A stretch of 54,238 bases of DNA from Singulisphaera sp. GP187 (GTDB lineage: Bacteria; Planctomycetota; Planctomycetia; Gemmatales; Gemmataceae). The position numbers and the translations under genes were made by a program. The stretch lies in contig CAMAUE010000017.1 of the NCBI GenBank assembly GCA_945861245.1, positions 1-54,238 of the forward strand, read 5' to 3'. The notes beneath the pieces are model-generated. The model was not told the origin of the DNA, searched no databases, and saw only the letters and a program-made list of their open reading frames with translations. Below, one piece after another: positions 24,501 to 33,616 of this stretch (position 1 is its first letter; each line of letters starts with the position of its first letter).

Positions 24501-26384
24501 CGAACAGCCATGAATACTTGGCCGAAATTCGACGACGCCTTTGTTCTGGACAAGACTAATTTCTCCGGCAAAGAGGATGCCACGGTCAAGGTCCACGCCC
24601 TATACCGCGGGCAGCACGTTATCGAATCATCGTATACGGTGCGCTCGCAGGCGAACGCGATCGTGTGTAATTTCCCTTCCCCCACGGAATCATCGTTCGC
24701 CGTCCGCATGGAATCGACGTTTGATTATGGGGCCATCAGCATCGTGCTTGATAACTCCGGCAGCATGAAATTCCGCTATCCCAAGCAGGGTGAAAAGCAC
24801 GAATTTGCCGACAAGAAAGCGAATGAAAGGCGACGTTTCGATTTCGCTCTCGACGCTCTAGGGCATGTTCTCAAGAAGGTTCCTGACAACACCTTAGTCA
24901 GCCTCTATGGGCTGGGCAGCGGGAATGGTGCCGACTTCAAGACCGGCGCAACGCTATTCCGCTCGCCTACACCCTGGCAACAGAAAGGCGAACTCGACAA
25001 GCTGCTTTCGAGTCTTGACCAGGCGCCCGGCGACATCGGGTCGCCGATCGCCGAGACGATGATCAAGAGTATGGAGGAGGGATTCCCAGCAGGATTCAAA
25101 GGCCCGAAGGTGCTCCTGGTTTTGACCGACGGCGATGACAACGCATCCTTCAAGGACGAGACCGGCGATCGCACCAAACGACTGGTGGACGAACTCAGGA
25201 GAGCCAGGGACCTTCATCCCGGCATTACGGTGGTCTTCGTCTGTTTCATCGACAAGAATGTGGATGCCGACGAATTCAAATCAGCCGAAGCGCAATTCAA
25301 GGTCGTGGACAGCTTCAGCTTGGGTAGCCGCTTCCTTGACGTACCAGAGAGTGACAAACTTGGTATCGTCATGGAGGACTTGATTCGGCCACGCTTACAG
25401 GTGATTGTCGACGAAAAAACAATGAACCATCCAATCAATTTTCACAACGACCGCGCCTTGAACTGGAAGACCGTGGCACCGAGTGATTGCAAGGCGGCGG
25501 TGCCGAGCACATTGTCAAAGCAGCAAATCGATTTGCACCTTCTGCCTGCGCAGAAGCTGTTCATGGTGCTGAGTCGGGAGGACGAGAAGTTGATGCTGCG
25601 GCGAGGTTTGCTCGCCCGCCAGCCGGAGTTGGAAGCACGTGGCGCGCTGCGTAAAGAAAAAGACGGCTGGCTGGTTTCACTAATGGAGAACGAGATCAAA
25701 GGATTGAAGTCGAGTGTACTCAAACAAACGATCGTGTTCGAGAAAGAAGAGATCAACGCCGACCGTGTTCAGCAAACGTATCCCGGCCTGGTCTGGCTGG
25801 AGTTGGAGGCGCTGAACGCAGCAAAGCCGACTAGCACGCTCGTTTGGTGGAATGACTGGAACGTCCCCGCGCCAGGCTTCCGCCTGGAGATGCGTGATTG
25901 GCCGACCAATAGCATCCCAAAACTGACGACTTGGTTTTGGCGAGACGACCGAGCTGATTTGTTGCGACGCAAGATTGCCGTGCGCGAAGCACGGCCCGTC
26001 CCTTTTCACGAACCGCTCTATGGTTCCGCGGTCGAGAAGCCGACCATCGAAAGTATTGATTGGGAGGAGAACCGCGAAATCGGAACGCCGACCGGCGAGA
26101 GAATCAAGAAGAAATGCCTCGTGGTGCGTGTGCGCCATCCAGCGGGGAAGCCGGTGTGGGTCGATCTTGAACGGCGATCGCCCGGTATCGGCTCGGAGCA
26201 TCATTACTTTGCGGAGGCGCAAACTTGCTCGTCCTATTTTTATGGAATATCGAAGTTGGACGGCGGCGAAATGAAGCTAGTCTTGATCGACCTCGCTGCG
26301 TTCAAGAGTGCGGCTCAGAATGTCAATTTTGCACCGGATGTCCGCATCGAGGCACCGCGGATTTTTGTAAGTGAAGTACGTTGA
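21507..26384 (+). CDS. Giant membrane-anchored caspase-fold/vWA protein
   Basis: The product has 1625 residues. Arginines RRRIKR precede a single membrane helix (about 47-66), so most of the chain should be periplasmic. A caspase-like (C14) fold spans about 70-330: the His-Gly of the dyad is CISLHGFADE (His163), but the catalytic Cys motif is LDVSAAD, with Ser214 where Cys is expected. VICSCSPEQC (C241, C243, C248) and VFTHFVIEGLKGAG follow. A long helical middle (about 350-950) leads to a vWA domain with MIDAS VLDNSGSM (Asp1082) and LVLTDGDDN (Asp1208). The last 350 residues are unassigned. Located between tssK1 and vgrG, 34 bp before a paralogue. I infer a non-proteolytic envelope scaffold. 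Confidence 0.7.
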   Translation: MEKDLKPDWRDIGTDEVKPSVGKPWQPDGTAASGTFGLPTRRRIKRIIGLVSLITLAVSIGFVLHWLRPIRPACLVLIGSGYETNLLFPNNVYGWSGLLAMDQEVADDEVLFKSLSRFWLTQPTKMRRVGIAPVELKEKSWDEMWNEIPITSERTLVVCISLHGFADEKDAFLLPNFTVHQPKDFDHSLVSFRKVLDSLKTVKNENILLILDVSAADVHWPIGMLQNNFVQRLQEKYGDEIKSNEKLAVICSCSPEQCSWGSDELQSSVFTHFVIEGLKGAGHDRQTNVTAQSLFDYVKASVDTWAQANRARNQTPILLAAETRAMKIDLVHIANTHEKKSLPPTPLNLEALKSEWTRWKELKSGQAAFVHSPHIWRLYQDNLLRFEQLQRAGDPTRKAHEVKKTLDTLYNYLTTKRSLAGSYACLGNNFSMYRVLGYTPPVDLRDSKLQEYLSSLHKFDNAKPEELGEKTKLLSRFRENSQMEKQYLRTRFNQMILRDMQGPLDWQRERERMAEIDNELAAPQRPAETQLLRMLQEADPNLGIATIKLAVEVRALAEDAALSVPSTDSNSELYAETIFPWIQNALTDADKVRRDGEDLLFGDPATHGIAGHKKLTEAKKAYELVRIRAEALQQALVVRDVVSSEFPYQAAWLASVTVSDQHKAELDALRLAGHEISISLSELNRALDAKDRMTLPSVELVDRIRTKASSIRKQYQAIAEKLRTLARQQKNWHAINVALSVPPAGIEEGDEIKLRVDLLRKQREISTALLENPNPEGQTEAEESFEIRLKRQRYLLHASLRSIVEIRTLDSDSIDESARNFLLRLPIDIVDKAEEAEEVTPNLIAAANKCRAIPGAYVDQVRDALNNRVDAIDRLRRLRMGDLFCSLAERTLEDHWFEPNLKREERYYESAGESFLAGARGLFGSRPIPETLLEKLGALKARFLPRKLRLGKLDKLHWTTESDFLLRYRLQADEKLPLGTPMVWLEVTKGKMTEKVWPRTAMNTWPKFDDAFVLDKTNFSGKEDATVKVHALYRGQHVIESSYTVRSQANAIVCNFPSPTESSFAVRMESTFDYGAISIVLDNSGSMKFRYPKQGEKHEFADKKANERRRFDFALDALGHVLKKVPDNTLVSLYGLGSGNGADFKTGATLFRSPTPWQQKGELDKLLSSLDQAPGDIGSPIAETMIKSMEEGFPAGFKGPKVLLVLTDGDDNASFKDETGDRTKRLVDELRRARDLHPGITVVFVCFIDKNVDADEFKSAEAQFKVVDSFSLGSRFLDVPESDKLGIVMEDLIRPRLQVIVDEKTMNHPINFHNDRALNWKTVAPSDCKAAVPSTLSKQQIDLHLLPAQKLFMVLSREDEKLMLRRGLLARQPELEARGALRKEKDGWLVSLMENEIKGLKSSVLKQTIVFEKEEINADRVQQTYPGLVWLELEALNAAKPTSTLVWWNDWNVPAPGFRLEMRDWPTNSIPKLTTWFWRDDRADLLRRKIAVREARPVPFHEPLYGSAVEKPTIESIDWEENREIGTPTGERIKKKCLVVRVRHPAGKPVWVDLERRSPGIGSEHHYFAEAQTCSSYFYGISKLDGGEMKLVLIDLAAFKSAAQNVNFAPDVRIEAPRIFVSEVR

Positions 26385-26418
26385 CTTCCTAACTTGATAT
26401 TATCGCGAGAAAACCGCC

Positions 26419-29106
26419 ATGGCCGACGAATTCGTCGTTCCACGTCCGAGTGCGACGAATTATCGTTGGCAAACCCAACCATCCAAGGGCGCACACACAC
26501 CAGACAAGCACGCACGACGGCGTCGCAATCTGATTTTCCTTGCCGGGCTTATTCTGGCGATACTCGCGCTCGTTATTGTTTGGCTGCGTCACTTGAAGCC
26601 GCCGCCCCAATTGCCTTTTTTCTTAACAATCAACGTCAGCGAGTACGATAGTCGGCAATATCCGATTATCCCATTCGCAACGCGCGACGGCGATTTACTG
26701 GCTCGTCACTTTTCCAAGAAAAAACAGGCCGTGACCCAAACTAAGGAACTGCTGCGCAAGGAGCTGATGGGCCTTGCCAGCAGAACTGAGCCTCTGATCG
26801 TCGAGATCCGATGCCTGGCATTTTGGCGAGCAGGCAAAATCTTACTTCTCCCCGGTGATGCCGACCCGGCCGATGAATCGACTTGGCTCGACGTAGTCGA
26901 AGTTCTTGAAGCCGTCGAGAATTGTGCGGCCAAGCACAAGCTGTTGATTCTGGATATCGTCCATCCGTTGGCTGATCCACGGCTGGGGATATTCAAGGAT
27001 CGCGTCGCCGAAACACTTGATGATGTCATCAACCATAAGCAGCCCACCTTCTATGTGCTCTGCCCTTGTTCTGCTGGCCAATGTGCGCTGACTTCGGAGG
27101 CGCTCCAAGGATCGGTGCTTACGTACTACCTCGATCAGGGGCTACAAGGTCACGCTGACACGCAGAAAGACCTGCGCATCACCGTCAAAGACCTTTTCGC
27201 TTTTGTCGAGGCACGCGTCGATCGCTGGGCTCAACAGAACCTCGCATTGCGGCAAAAGCCTCGATTGCTCGGCAACGGCACGGACTTCGTCATCGCGAGG
27301 GTCACCAAGAACTCGCCCGAAAATATTAAGTTGCCCGATCCAGAGCCGTATGCGGAGCGTTTGCAAAAAGGCTGGAAATCACTCGATCAATCGTGGGACA
27401 AGCAGGCCTATCGGCAAGCCCCGAGACTCATGCGAAAACTGGAAGTGAATCTGTTGCGCCAGGAAGCCCTCACGCGAGGTGCGGCTGTTCTAAAGTCGGA
27501 CCTGGGAGGTTTGGACGATGAACTTGAACGCATAAACAAAGAACTACTAACCGCCGCTACGATACGTCATGTGCCACCGCGTTCGCTGGCGCTGGCCTTG
27601 TCGCAGGCCGGCATCAAAGAAAGTTCAGAATTCGTCGACAGTGTGCTCGATATTCTTTGCCGAGCCAAGGAAGCCTCGGCAAAGAAAGATATCAACGCCA
27701 AGGTTGAAGAAGAATTGTTCAAGAAATTGCAGGAGCCCAAGGGGATCGATTTTCCGCAGCAGGCGTGGGCGGTCGTTGAAGCGCTGAATCGTACGCCACG
27801 TTTGTCGGCCGATCACCTGCGAGTAGGCAACGATGTATTATGGAAGCTGACGCCGAGGGTGCAACACGTCGAGATCCTTAACCTACAACGCCTGATCGCC
27901 TGCGCCGCGCGGAATGACGTGGATGGATGGCATGCGGAGAAAATGACAACGATTTTGCAAACAGTACAGGCACGAGAAAAACTCATTGCGCGACTGGATC
28001 AAGAACCACGGTTGTTACCGTGGTTGGCTGCAAATTTCGAGGACGCCGACGAACTTCGGCACACGGGCGAAGAAAAGTTGTTATGGAGAGGAATGTCCAC
28101 CTGGATGGATGGCCTCGAGAAAATGCAATCGGCGAAAGCGAAATACGAAGAGGGATTACGAGGCTTCGAAATCCTCTACCGCGGCCGATCGCAACTAGAT
28201 CGAGCGTTTGCCGAATTGCCGGCCTACATGAAATTGATTTGCGATTGGCCAGAATTCGACGCCCAGGCCGAGCGTTTGTGGCACAAGGCCGTCGAAGCAG
28301 CAGACAGGGTTCAATCGCTGCTCAGCGTTCCACCGGCTCCGAGCGCAGCGGCCGCCAAGGCCATTGCGGAAGCATTCAGACTCGACACGGATGGTCGCGA
28401 AATCGAACGTCATTTGCAGGATCTGGCCAAGTTGCTCGGAAAACGAGTCAACCTTACCCAGAAAGAAGACACGGCCGAGTCGCTCGCTCAGATCCTTTGC
28501 CTACTGGATACCCCGCTGGTAAAGGCGCCGGACCGAGCAGCGCTCATGGCCCGTCAGCGCAAGTTGGCGGCGAAATTGCACGCTGCGACGGAAACACTGG
28601 ACCGCGACGACAATCAAGTCGGTCGGATTATCGCCTTGCCCGCCTTGCCGCGCTGGGATCGAGATAGTCTGGGGCTTACCCGAGCACGGATGTCGCTGGC
28701 CCTTTTACAACTGGGCAAATTCGATTTCAAAGGGAAAAAACTCGACATTCCGGCCACGGAAAGCAATCTGAATTCACCCGAATGGGCCGATCTGGAGAAG
28801 CGGTTTCAAGCCTGCTGGGCGAAGAATTTGGTGAATCAATGGCAGAACGCCCAGCCCAGTTTTTCCGCCGACGCCCTCAACCGTACGGTTTCACCTTGGG
28901 TGCTGAGGCACCAGCCGGGCGCGATTAAGATGGATGCTAGCTGGATAATGCAAAAACAAATGCGCGACGCCTTCGTGCGGTGGTTGCAACAACGCTATCA
29001 GTCGGAAATCCGTTTCGCAGCCGACAACCCGGATGACAAACCAGCCGGCATATTTTTCACCGAGGCCTTACAGGAGTTACGACTGCGCGGCGTGGAATCC
29101 GATTGA
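26419..29106 (+). CDS. Membrane-anchored caspase-fold paralogue (pseudoenzyme)
   Basis: The product has 895 residues. HARRRRN precedes one membrane helix (about 37-55), predicting a periplasmic body. Residues 60-300 align by eye with the preceding protein: LIVEIRCLAFWRAGKILLLPGD replaces the HG segment (Leu133 for His), and LLILDIVHP puts Val181 where the caspase Cys would be. VLCPCSAGQC keeps the C-x-C-x4-C pattern (C215, C217, C222) and VLTYYLDQGLQG follows. The remainder is helical with repeats like RLDQEPRLLPWLAANFEDADEL and has no vWA domain. Start at 26419 lies 34 bp after the upstream gene. Likely paralogues by duplication, with both catalytic residues lost here. Function unknown. Confidence 0.65.
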   Translation: MADEFVVPRPSATNYRWQTQPSKGAHTPDKHARRRRNLIFLAGLILAILALVIVWLRHLKPPPQLPFFLTINVSEYDSRQYPIIPFATRDGDLLARHFSKKKQAVTQTKELLRKELMGLASRTEPLIVEIRCLAFWRAGKILLLPGDADPADESTWLDVVEVLEAVENCAAKHKLLILDIVHPLADPRLGIFKDRVAETLDDVINHKQPTFYVLCPCSAGQCALTSEALQGSVLTYYLDQGLQGHADTQKDLRITVKDLFAFVEARVDRWAQQNLALRQKPRLLGNGTDFVIARVTKNSPENIKLPDPEPYAERLQKGWKSLDQSWDKQAYRQAPRLMRKLEVNLLRQEALTRGAAVLKSDLGGLDDELERINKELLTAATIRHVPPRSLALALSQAGIKESSEFVDSVLDILCRAKEASAKKDINAKVEEELFKKLQEPKGIDFPQQAWAVVEALNRTPRLSADHLRVGNDVLWKLTPRVQHVEILNLQRLIACAARNDVDGWHAEKMTTILQTVQAREKLIARLDQEPRLLPWLAANFEDADELRHTGEEKLLWRGMSTWMDGLEKMQSAKAKYEEGLRGFEILYRGRSQLDRAFAELPAYMKLICDWPEFDAQAERLWHKAVEAADRVQSLLSVPPAPSAAAAKAIAEAFRLDTDGREIERHLQDLAKLLGKRVNLTQKEDTAESLAQILCLLDTPLVKAPDRAALMARQRKLAAKLHAATETLDRDDNQVGRIIALPALPRWDRDSLGLTRARMSLALLQLGKFDFKGKKLDIPATESNLNSPEWADLEKRFQACWAKNLVNQWQNAQPSFSADALNRTVSPWVLRHQPGAIKMDASWIMQKQMRDAFVRWLQQRYQSEIRFAADNPDDKPAGIFFTEALQELRLRGVESD

Positions 29107-29197
29107 TCGAGCAAATCGGATTGGGATTGACGTCCATATCAAGGTCCATGCAGAGCGATGTGCAGATCGAACCGGTTTCTTTGAGGTGTTTTTCGAA

Positions 29198-31051
29198 ATG
29201 AAAACTATTCTTTTCGATTGTCGACAGAACTTGCATCTATTCTTGATTTGTACCGGATTGATCGGCATCGCGCCGGCGATTCTCCATGCTCAGGAAACGC
29301 CACAGGTTTTTGGACTGCGTGCGGAAGCAGCCAAGGAATCAGAACGGACAGCGATCGGATTGCGGCCAAACACGTCGACAACAATCGACCTGTTTGTGCA
29401 TAATCCAGGTACGGAAGACCTTCGCAATGTCATTGTCAAGCTGGTCCAACTCAACCGTGACCAAGCGAATCTACTCGCCCAAACGCAACCGATCGACAAA
29501 CTACTAACCAATGGGAAAGCGAAGCTGCTGTTTTCCAAGGTGAATGAAAAGAAAGACGCCAAGGACAAGAAAGACGGCCCGGATACCATCGAATTGGCCG
29601 GCCCACTGTTTGCGATCCAGTTCTGGGTAGAGGCAACGCTGGGCAATAAGGCTGTGACGATCAAGCAGAACGTAGACTTCGTCATCAAAGAACCTCGCGA
29701 TTATCTAGCGGCGCAGGCGCACTATGACCAGGCCAAGCGAAAGGTTGCTATCAAGGTGCAATTTGGGGACCCCGACAACGTTTCCGGGCCGCCCAAGTGC
29801 CCGCTCCAATTAGTCCTCGGACCGGAGCTGGCAGCTGGCAAGAACGGAACCTTCGTTCAGGCCCTGACGGGGCTGAGGCAAGCCGTGGATTTGTTCGCCG
29901 AAGACTTGCGGTTCGCCGGCGCGAAGATCGGCACGGGACGCGTGTCGTTGACCGTAGATGGTTACGAACGCGCATTCACCTATCCAGTCACGCTGAACGG
30001 CTCCGGAGATCTCGACGAGCTGTCGTTGGGGGCCAGGATCGGCGGGCGCATCCGTGTCCCACGCTATGCGAAACCTGCCGAGGATTTTCCGGTTTTTCTG
30101 GAAATCGACGGGCCCACCAGCAGCGATTTTCAGGTTGAGGTGGCACTCGATCGTGCCGGCATGAAATCGGAATACGAAATCAAGCAGTTCATCGGCTTGC
30201 GTCAACAAAAAATTGGCCTGAGCTTCTCACCCGCCGGCTATCTGGTTTGCCACACTACGGTCCGTGATTGGCAAACCACGTTTGACACCAAGGAAATCTA
30301 CGGCGACATCTTCTTCCGCGTCAGCGTCTTCAAAAAAGGGGAACTCGTCTCGCTTCTTCTGTCCAAGGAGGCACGCCCATCTTTGGCAACTCAGGAGCCC
30401 AGCGCCGATTCGAAGCGATTATTTGCGCGCGTCACACAAGATGACCTGCCACCGCAGGACGTGCAATTCGTCGATCCCCCCAAGGTCTGGTTCGTCGGCA
30501 AGCCGCTTGCTGTAACGGTCAAGGTCAAGGCACCGAAACTGCACCAGGCGCCGATCGAAAGAAAGGTGGTGTTCTTCCGAGGCAAAGCGCCGAAGGACGG
30601 CGCCAAGATCGATCCCGGAAGCGTCATCGGCTACGGTGAATTCGAAGAGGGCAAATCGGTGGTCAACGCCGTTCTCCCCGCCCCCGACAAGGCCGAAGAG
30701 ATGGAGCTTTCCGTACAGCTGACGACAGCCGTCGGCGTACCCGGAGTGAAAACCGTAATTTTCCCGGTCCTGGAAGCCAAGTCTGCGACCTGCACGATCA
30801 AGGGGAAGGTCGCCCACGGAATGCTTGCGCAACCGAATCTCACCGTCTTTCTCGGTGACGCCAAAGGCAAGGTGCTCGCCACCGCGAAAACCAACGCAGA
30901 AGGGGGATTTGTCTTCGGTAAAGTGGCGCCCGGCAGCTATTTGATCTCGGCGACGGTGAATTTTCCCGCCTTAATTGGCGTCATCATGGTCGCGGTTCCC
31001 GAAGGAAAGGAACTGATCGAAAACGTGGCCGTGCGTTTACTGGCCAAGTAA
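29198..31051 (+). CDS. Secreted protein with C-terminal Cna-B/transthyretin-like domain
   Basis: The product has 617 residues. Start chosen at ATG 29198, where MKTILF and a hydrophobic stretch LFLICTGLIGIAPAILHAQ form a signal peptide, with gaggtg upstream. The reading frame is open further but overlaps the preceding gene. The mature protein is beta-rich with Ig-like parts (STTIDLFVHNPGTEDLRNVIVKL, FPVFLEIDGPTSSDFQVEVAL). Its end, CTIKGKVAHGMLAQPNLTVFLGD through KTNAEGGFVFGKVAPGSYLISA, is a carboxypeptidase-regulatory/Cna-B-like domain with a transthyretin-type fold. No lipobox is seen. Lies in the T6SS run between the caspase-fold genes and vgrG, so an envelope role with them is plausible. 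No enzymatic motif. Confidence 0.65.
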   Translation: MKTILFDCRQNLHLFLICTGLIGIAPAILHAQETPQVFGLRAEAAKESERTAIGLRPNTSTTIDLFVHNPGTEDLRNVIVKLVQLNRDQANLLAQTQPIDKLLTNGKAKLLFSKVNEKKDAKDKKDGPDTIELAGPLFAIQFWVEATLGNKAVTIKQNVDFVIKEPRDYLAAQAHYDQAKRKVAIKVQFGDPDNVSGPPKCPLQLVLGPELAAGKNGTFVQALTGLRQAVDLFAEDLRFAGAKIGTGRVSLTVDGYERAFTYPVTLNGSGDLDELSLGARIGGRIRVPRYAKPAEDFPVFLEIDGPTSSDFQVEVALDRAGMKSEYEIKQFIGLRQQKIGLSFSPAGYLVCHTTVRDWQTTFDTKEIYGDIFFRVSVFKKGELVSLLLSKEARPSLATQEPSADSKRLFARVTQDDLPPQDVQFVDPPKVWFVGKPLAVTVKVKAPKLHQAPIERKVVFFRGKAPKDGAKIDPGSVIGYGEFEEGKSVVNAVLPAPDKAEEMELSVQLTTAVGVPGVKTVIFPVLEAKSATCTIKGKVAHGMLAQPNLTVFLGDAKGKVLATAKTNAEGGFVFGKVAPGSYLISATVNFPALIGVIMVAVPEGKELIENVAVRLLAK

Positions 31052-31177
31052 CGGCATGATCCCAATAATAGGGTGACGAGGATCGTTAATCAGCGATACT
31101 TCAGAGAGTTTCTGTTCATTGTGGGAAATATCGCGATTCCGTCGATCCACAGGCTGCGAACCAATAGGTAATCCACC

Positions 31178-33541
31178 ATGCCAATCTACTCCCAGACAAA
31201 CCAACCTATCGAGGTCATTACCCCGCTCGGCAAAGATGAGTTACTCATCACCTCTTTCACAGGTGAGGAAGGTATCTCTCGCCTTTTTAGCTTTCAAATC
31301 GATATGGTCGCCGATGTCAAGTACAGCACGAAAGACATCGCCTTCGACAAACTTCTGGGCAAAAGTATCACCGTCCGCCTGAATGTAGAGGGTAAGTCTC
31401 GCTATTTCAATGGTATTTGCATTCGCTTTAGCCAGGGTGAGGCCGACACCGAGTTTTGCAGCTTCCAGATGGAGGTGGCACCGACTTTTTGGCTTTGGAC
31501 CAAGGTTGCTCGCACACGGATCTTTCAGCAACAGACCATTCCGGACATCCTCAAAACTGCGCTGACCGGACTCGACGTGGATTATAAGCTTCAGGGAAAA
31601 TATGAGCCTCGCAACTATTGCGTGCAATATCGGGAAACCGACTTCAACTTCGTCTGCCGGTTGATGGAGGAGGAGGGCATCTTCTTCTTCTTCACCCACG
31701 CCAACGGCGAGCACAAGATGGTTGTGGCCGACTCCACCTCGAGCCATCTCGCATTGCCTCTGGGCGGCGAGTTGAAGTTCGAGAAAATTCGTCAAGAAAA
31801 TTGGGGGGAAAATCGCATCCTGATGTGGCAGAGACAACAGGAGTTGCTGACGGGCACGTTCACTCTCTGGGACCACAGTTTTGAAATGACCGGAAAAAAC
31901 CTGGAAGCCAAGGCAACGATCACGGACGCTGTGAAAGCGGGCAATACCGATCATTCGCTCCTGGCCGGCAAGGCCGACGCACGAGAGGTTTTCGATTTTC
32001 CCGGCAATTACGCCGTGCGTTTCGATGGAGTCGACGCTGGCGGCGGTGACCGGGATAGCGATGTGTCGAAAATCCTCAAAGACAACGAACGAACGGTTGG
32101 CATTCGCCAGCAACAAGAGGCGGTCTGCGGCGTGGTCGTTCACGGCATCAGCACGTGCCGCAATGTCGTTAGCGGGCATAAATTCACGTTGATAAACCAC
32201 CCTAACGCCGACGGTGATTATCTACTTTCGACAATCAAGCACCAAACCGGCAGCGCGATCGATTATCGCTCAAGCAGCTCCTCATTCAGATATAGCAATT
32301 CGTTCACGGCCATCCCGCTCGTCGTGCCGTTTCGGCCCCAGCGTCTGACGCCGAGGCCTTTCGTACAAGGGACGCAAACCGCCACGGTAGTCGGTCCAAC
32401 CGATAGTGAAATCTTCACGGACAAGTATGGTCGTGTCAAAGTAAAATTTCACTGGGACCGGGACCCGAAGAAAGACGCAACTAGTTCATGTTGGGTACGC
32501 GTCGCCCAGGTTTGGGCCGGGAATCGCTGGGGAGGCTCATTTTGGCCACGTGTGGGCCAGGAAGTTGTCGTCACCTTTATCGAAGGCAACCCCGATTCGC
32601 CAATCATCGTCGGCAGCGTCTACAACGACAAGCAAATGCCCCCTTATCTGGGCGATGGCCCTGATTCCAACCATCCGAAAGATAACAAGGTCTCCGGAAT
32701 AAAAAGCAACACTACTCTTGGTGGCGTGGGCTTCAATGAGTGGCGTTTCGACGATACCAAGGACAAGCAGGAGATCTTCATCCACGCGGAACGCAATTTG
32801 GATACGCGCGTCAAGAATGACACCATGGAAGTTGTTCTCCACGATCGCCACTTGATCGTCGGTGCTGAAAAAGACGGCGCCAAGGCGGGAGACCAACTGG
32901 AGATGGTTTACCAGGACAAACACCTCAACGTCAAACGCAATCAGATCGAAAAAATCGAAGGGAATCTGCAATTCACCGTCGGCAAAGGCGATGCCGCGGA
33001 TGGCGGAAATGTGGACATCGTCATCGAAAAGGACAAGAAGGAACTGATCGAGGGGGCTGACCACCTCCATGTCAAGGGAGGACAGTTCGTGCTCGTCGAT
33101 AGCAACCAGAATATTACCATCAAGGCTACCAAGACCGAGAAGATCGATGCGGATAACAATCTGCAAATCACCGGCAAGCGGGCGGAGAAAGTCGACGGCG
33201 ACCAGTCACTCACAGTAGGCGGCAGTCAGCAGGAGAAAGTCGGAACAAAACATTCCGTCGAGGCCGGGACAGAGATCCACATCAAGGCCGGTACGAAATT
33301 TATCCTCGAGGCGGGCGCACAGTTGACGATCAAGGGTCCCGGTGGCTTCGTCGATATCGGCCCCACAGGCGTGACGATCCAGGGAACGATGGTGCTGATC
33401 AACAGCGGCGGCGCTGCCGGCGCTGGCGGCGGATCGAGTCCCGCCAGCCCCGCTAGCGCAAAGCCTCCCGACGACGCCGCAGTCGCCAAACCAACGAAAC
33501 CGACACTTGCCGACGATTCCAAAACCGGCGGTAAATCGTAG
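31178..33541 (+). CDS. vgrG: T6SS spike protein VgrG (TssI)
   Basis: The product has 787 residues. VgrG trimers cap the Hcp tube and are fired outside the cell. The gp27-like part includes SFTGEEGISRLFSFQIDM, FNGICIRFSQGE, YCVQYRETDFNFVCRLMEEEGIFFFF. The gp5-like OB fold starts at FTDKYGRVKVKFHWDRD (about 413) and continues CWVRVAQVWAGNRWGGSFWPRVGQEVVV and GNPDSPIIVGSVYN. A long triple-stranded beta-helix follows (about 570-740: QITGKRAEKVDGDQSLTVGG, GTEIHIKAGTKFILEAGAQL). The tail is Gly/Pro/Ala-rich and ends in KTGGKS with no evident effector domain. PAAR follows 75 bp later. Confidence 0.96.
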   Translation: MPIYSQTNQPIEVITPLGKDELLITSFTGEEGISRLFSFQIDMVADVKYSTKDIAFDKLLGKSITVRLNVEGKSRYFNGICIRFSQGEADTEFCSFQMEVAPTFWLWTKVARTRIFQQQTIPDILKTALTGLDVDYKLQGKYEPRNYCVQYRETDFNFVCRLMEEEGIFFFFTHANGEHKMVVADSTSSHLALPLGGELKFEKIRQENWGENRILMWQRQQELLTGTFTLWDHSFEMTGKNLEAKATITDAVKAGNTDHSLLAGKADAREVFDFPGNYAVRFDGVDAGGGDRDSDVSKILKDNERTVGIRQQQEAVCGVVVHGISTCRNVVSGHKFTLINHPNADGDYLLSTIKHQTGSAIDYRSSSSSFRYSNSFTAIPLVVPFRPQRLTPRPFVQGTQTATVVGPTDSEIFTDKYGRVKVKFHWDRDPKKDATSSCWVRVAQVWAGNRWGGSFWPRVGQEVVVTFIEGNPDSPIIVGSVYNDKQMPPYLGDGPDSNHPKDNKVSGIKSNTTLGGVGFNEWRFDDTKDKQEIFIHAERNLDTRVKNDTMEVVLHDRHLIVGAEKDGAKAGDQLEMVYQDKHLNVKRNQIEKIEGNLQFTVGKGDAADGGNVDIVIEKDKKELIEGADHLHVKGGQFVLVDSNQNITIKATKTEKIDADNNLQITGKRAEKVDGDQSLTVGGSQQEKVGTKHSVEAGTEIHIKAGTKFILEAGAQLTIKGPGGFVDIGPTGVTIQGTMVLINSGGAAGAGGGSSPASPASAKPPDDAAVAKPTKPTLADDSKTGGKS

Positions 33542-33616
33542 CCCTAGACCGAAACGCCCGCTAGGGACGGTGGATTCCTCGCGGGTGCTTGACTCATTAC
33601 ACACCAAGGAGAAGTT

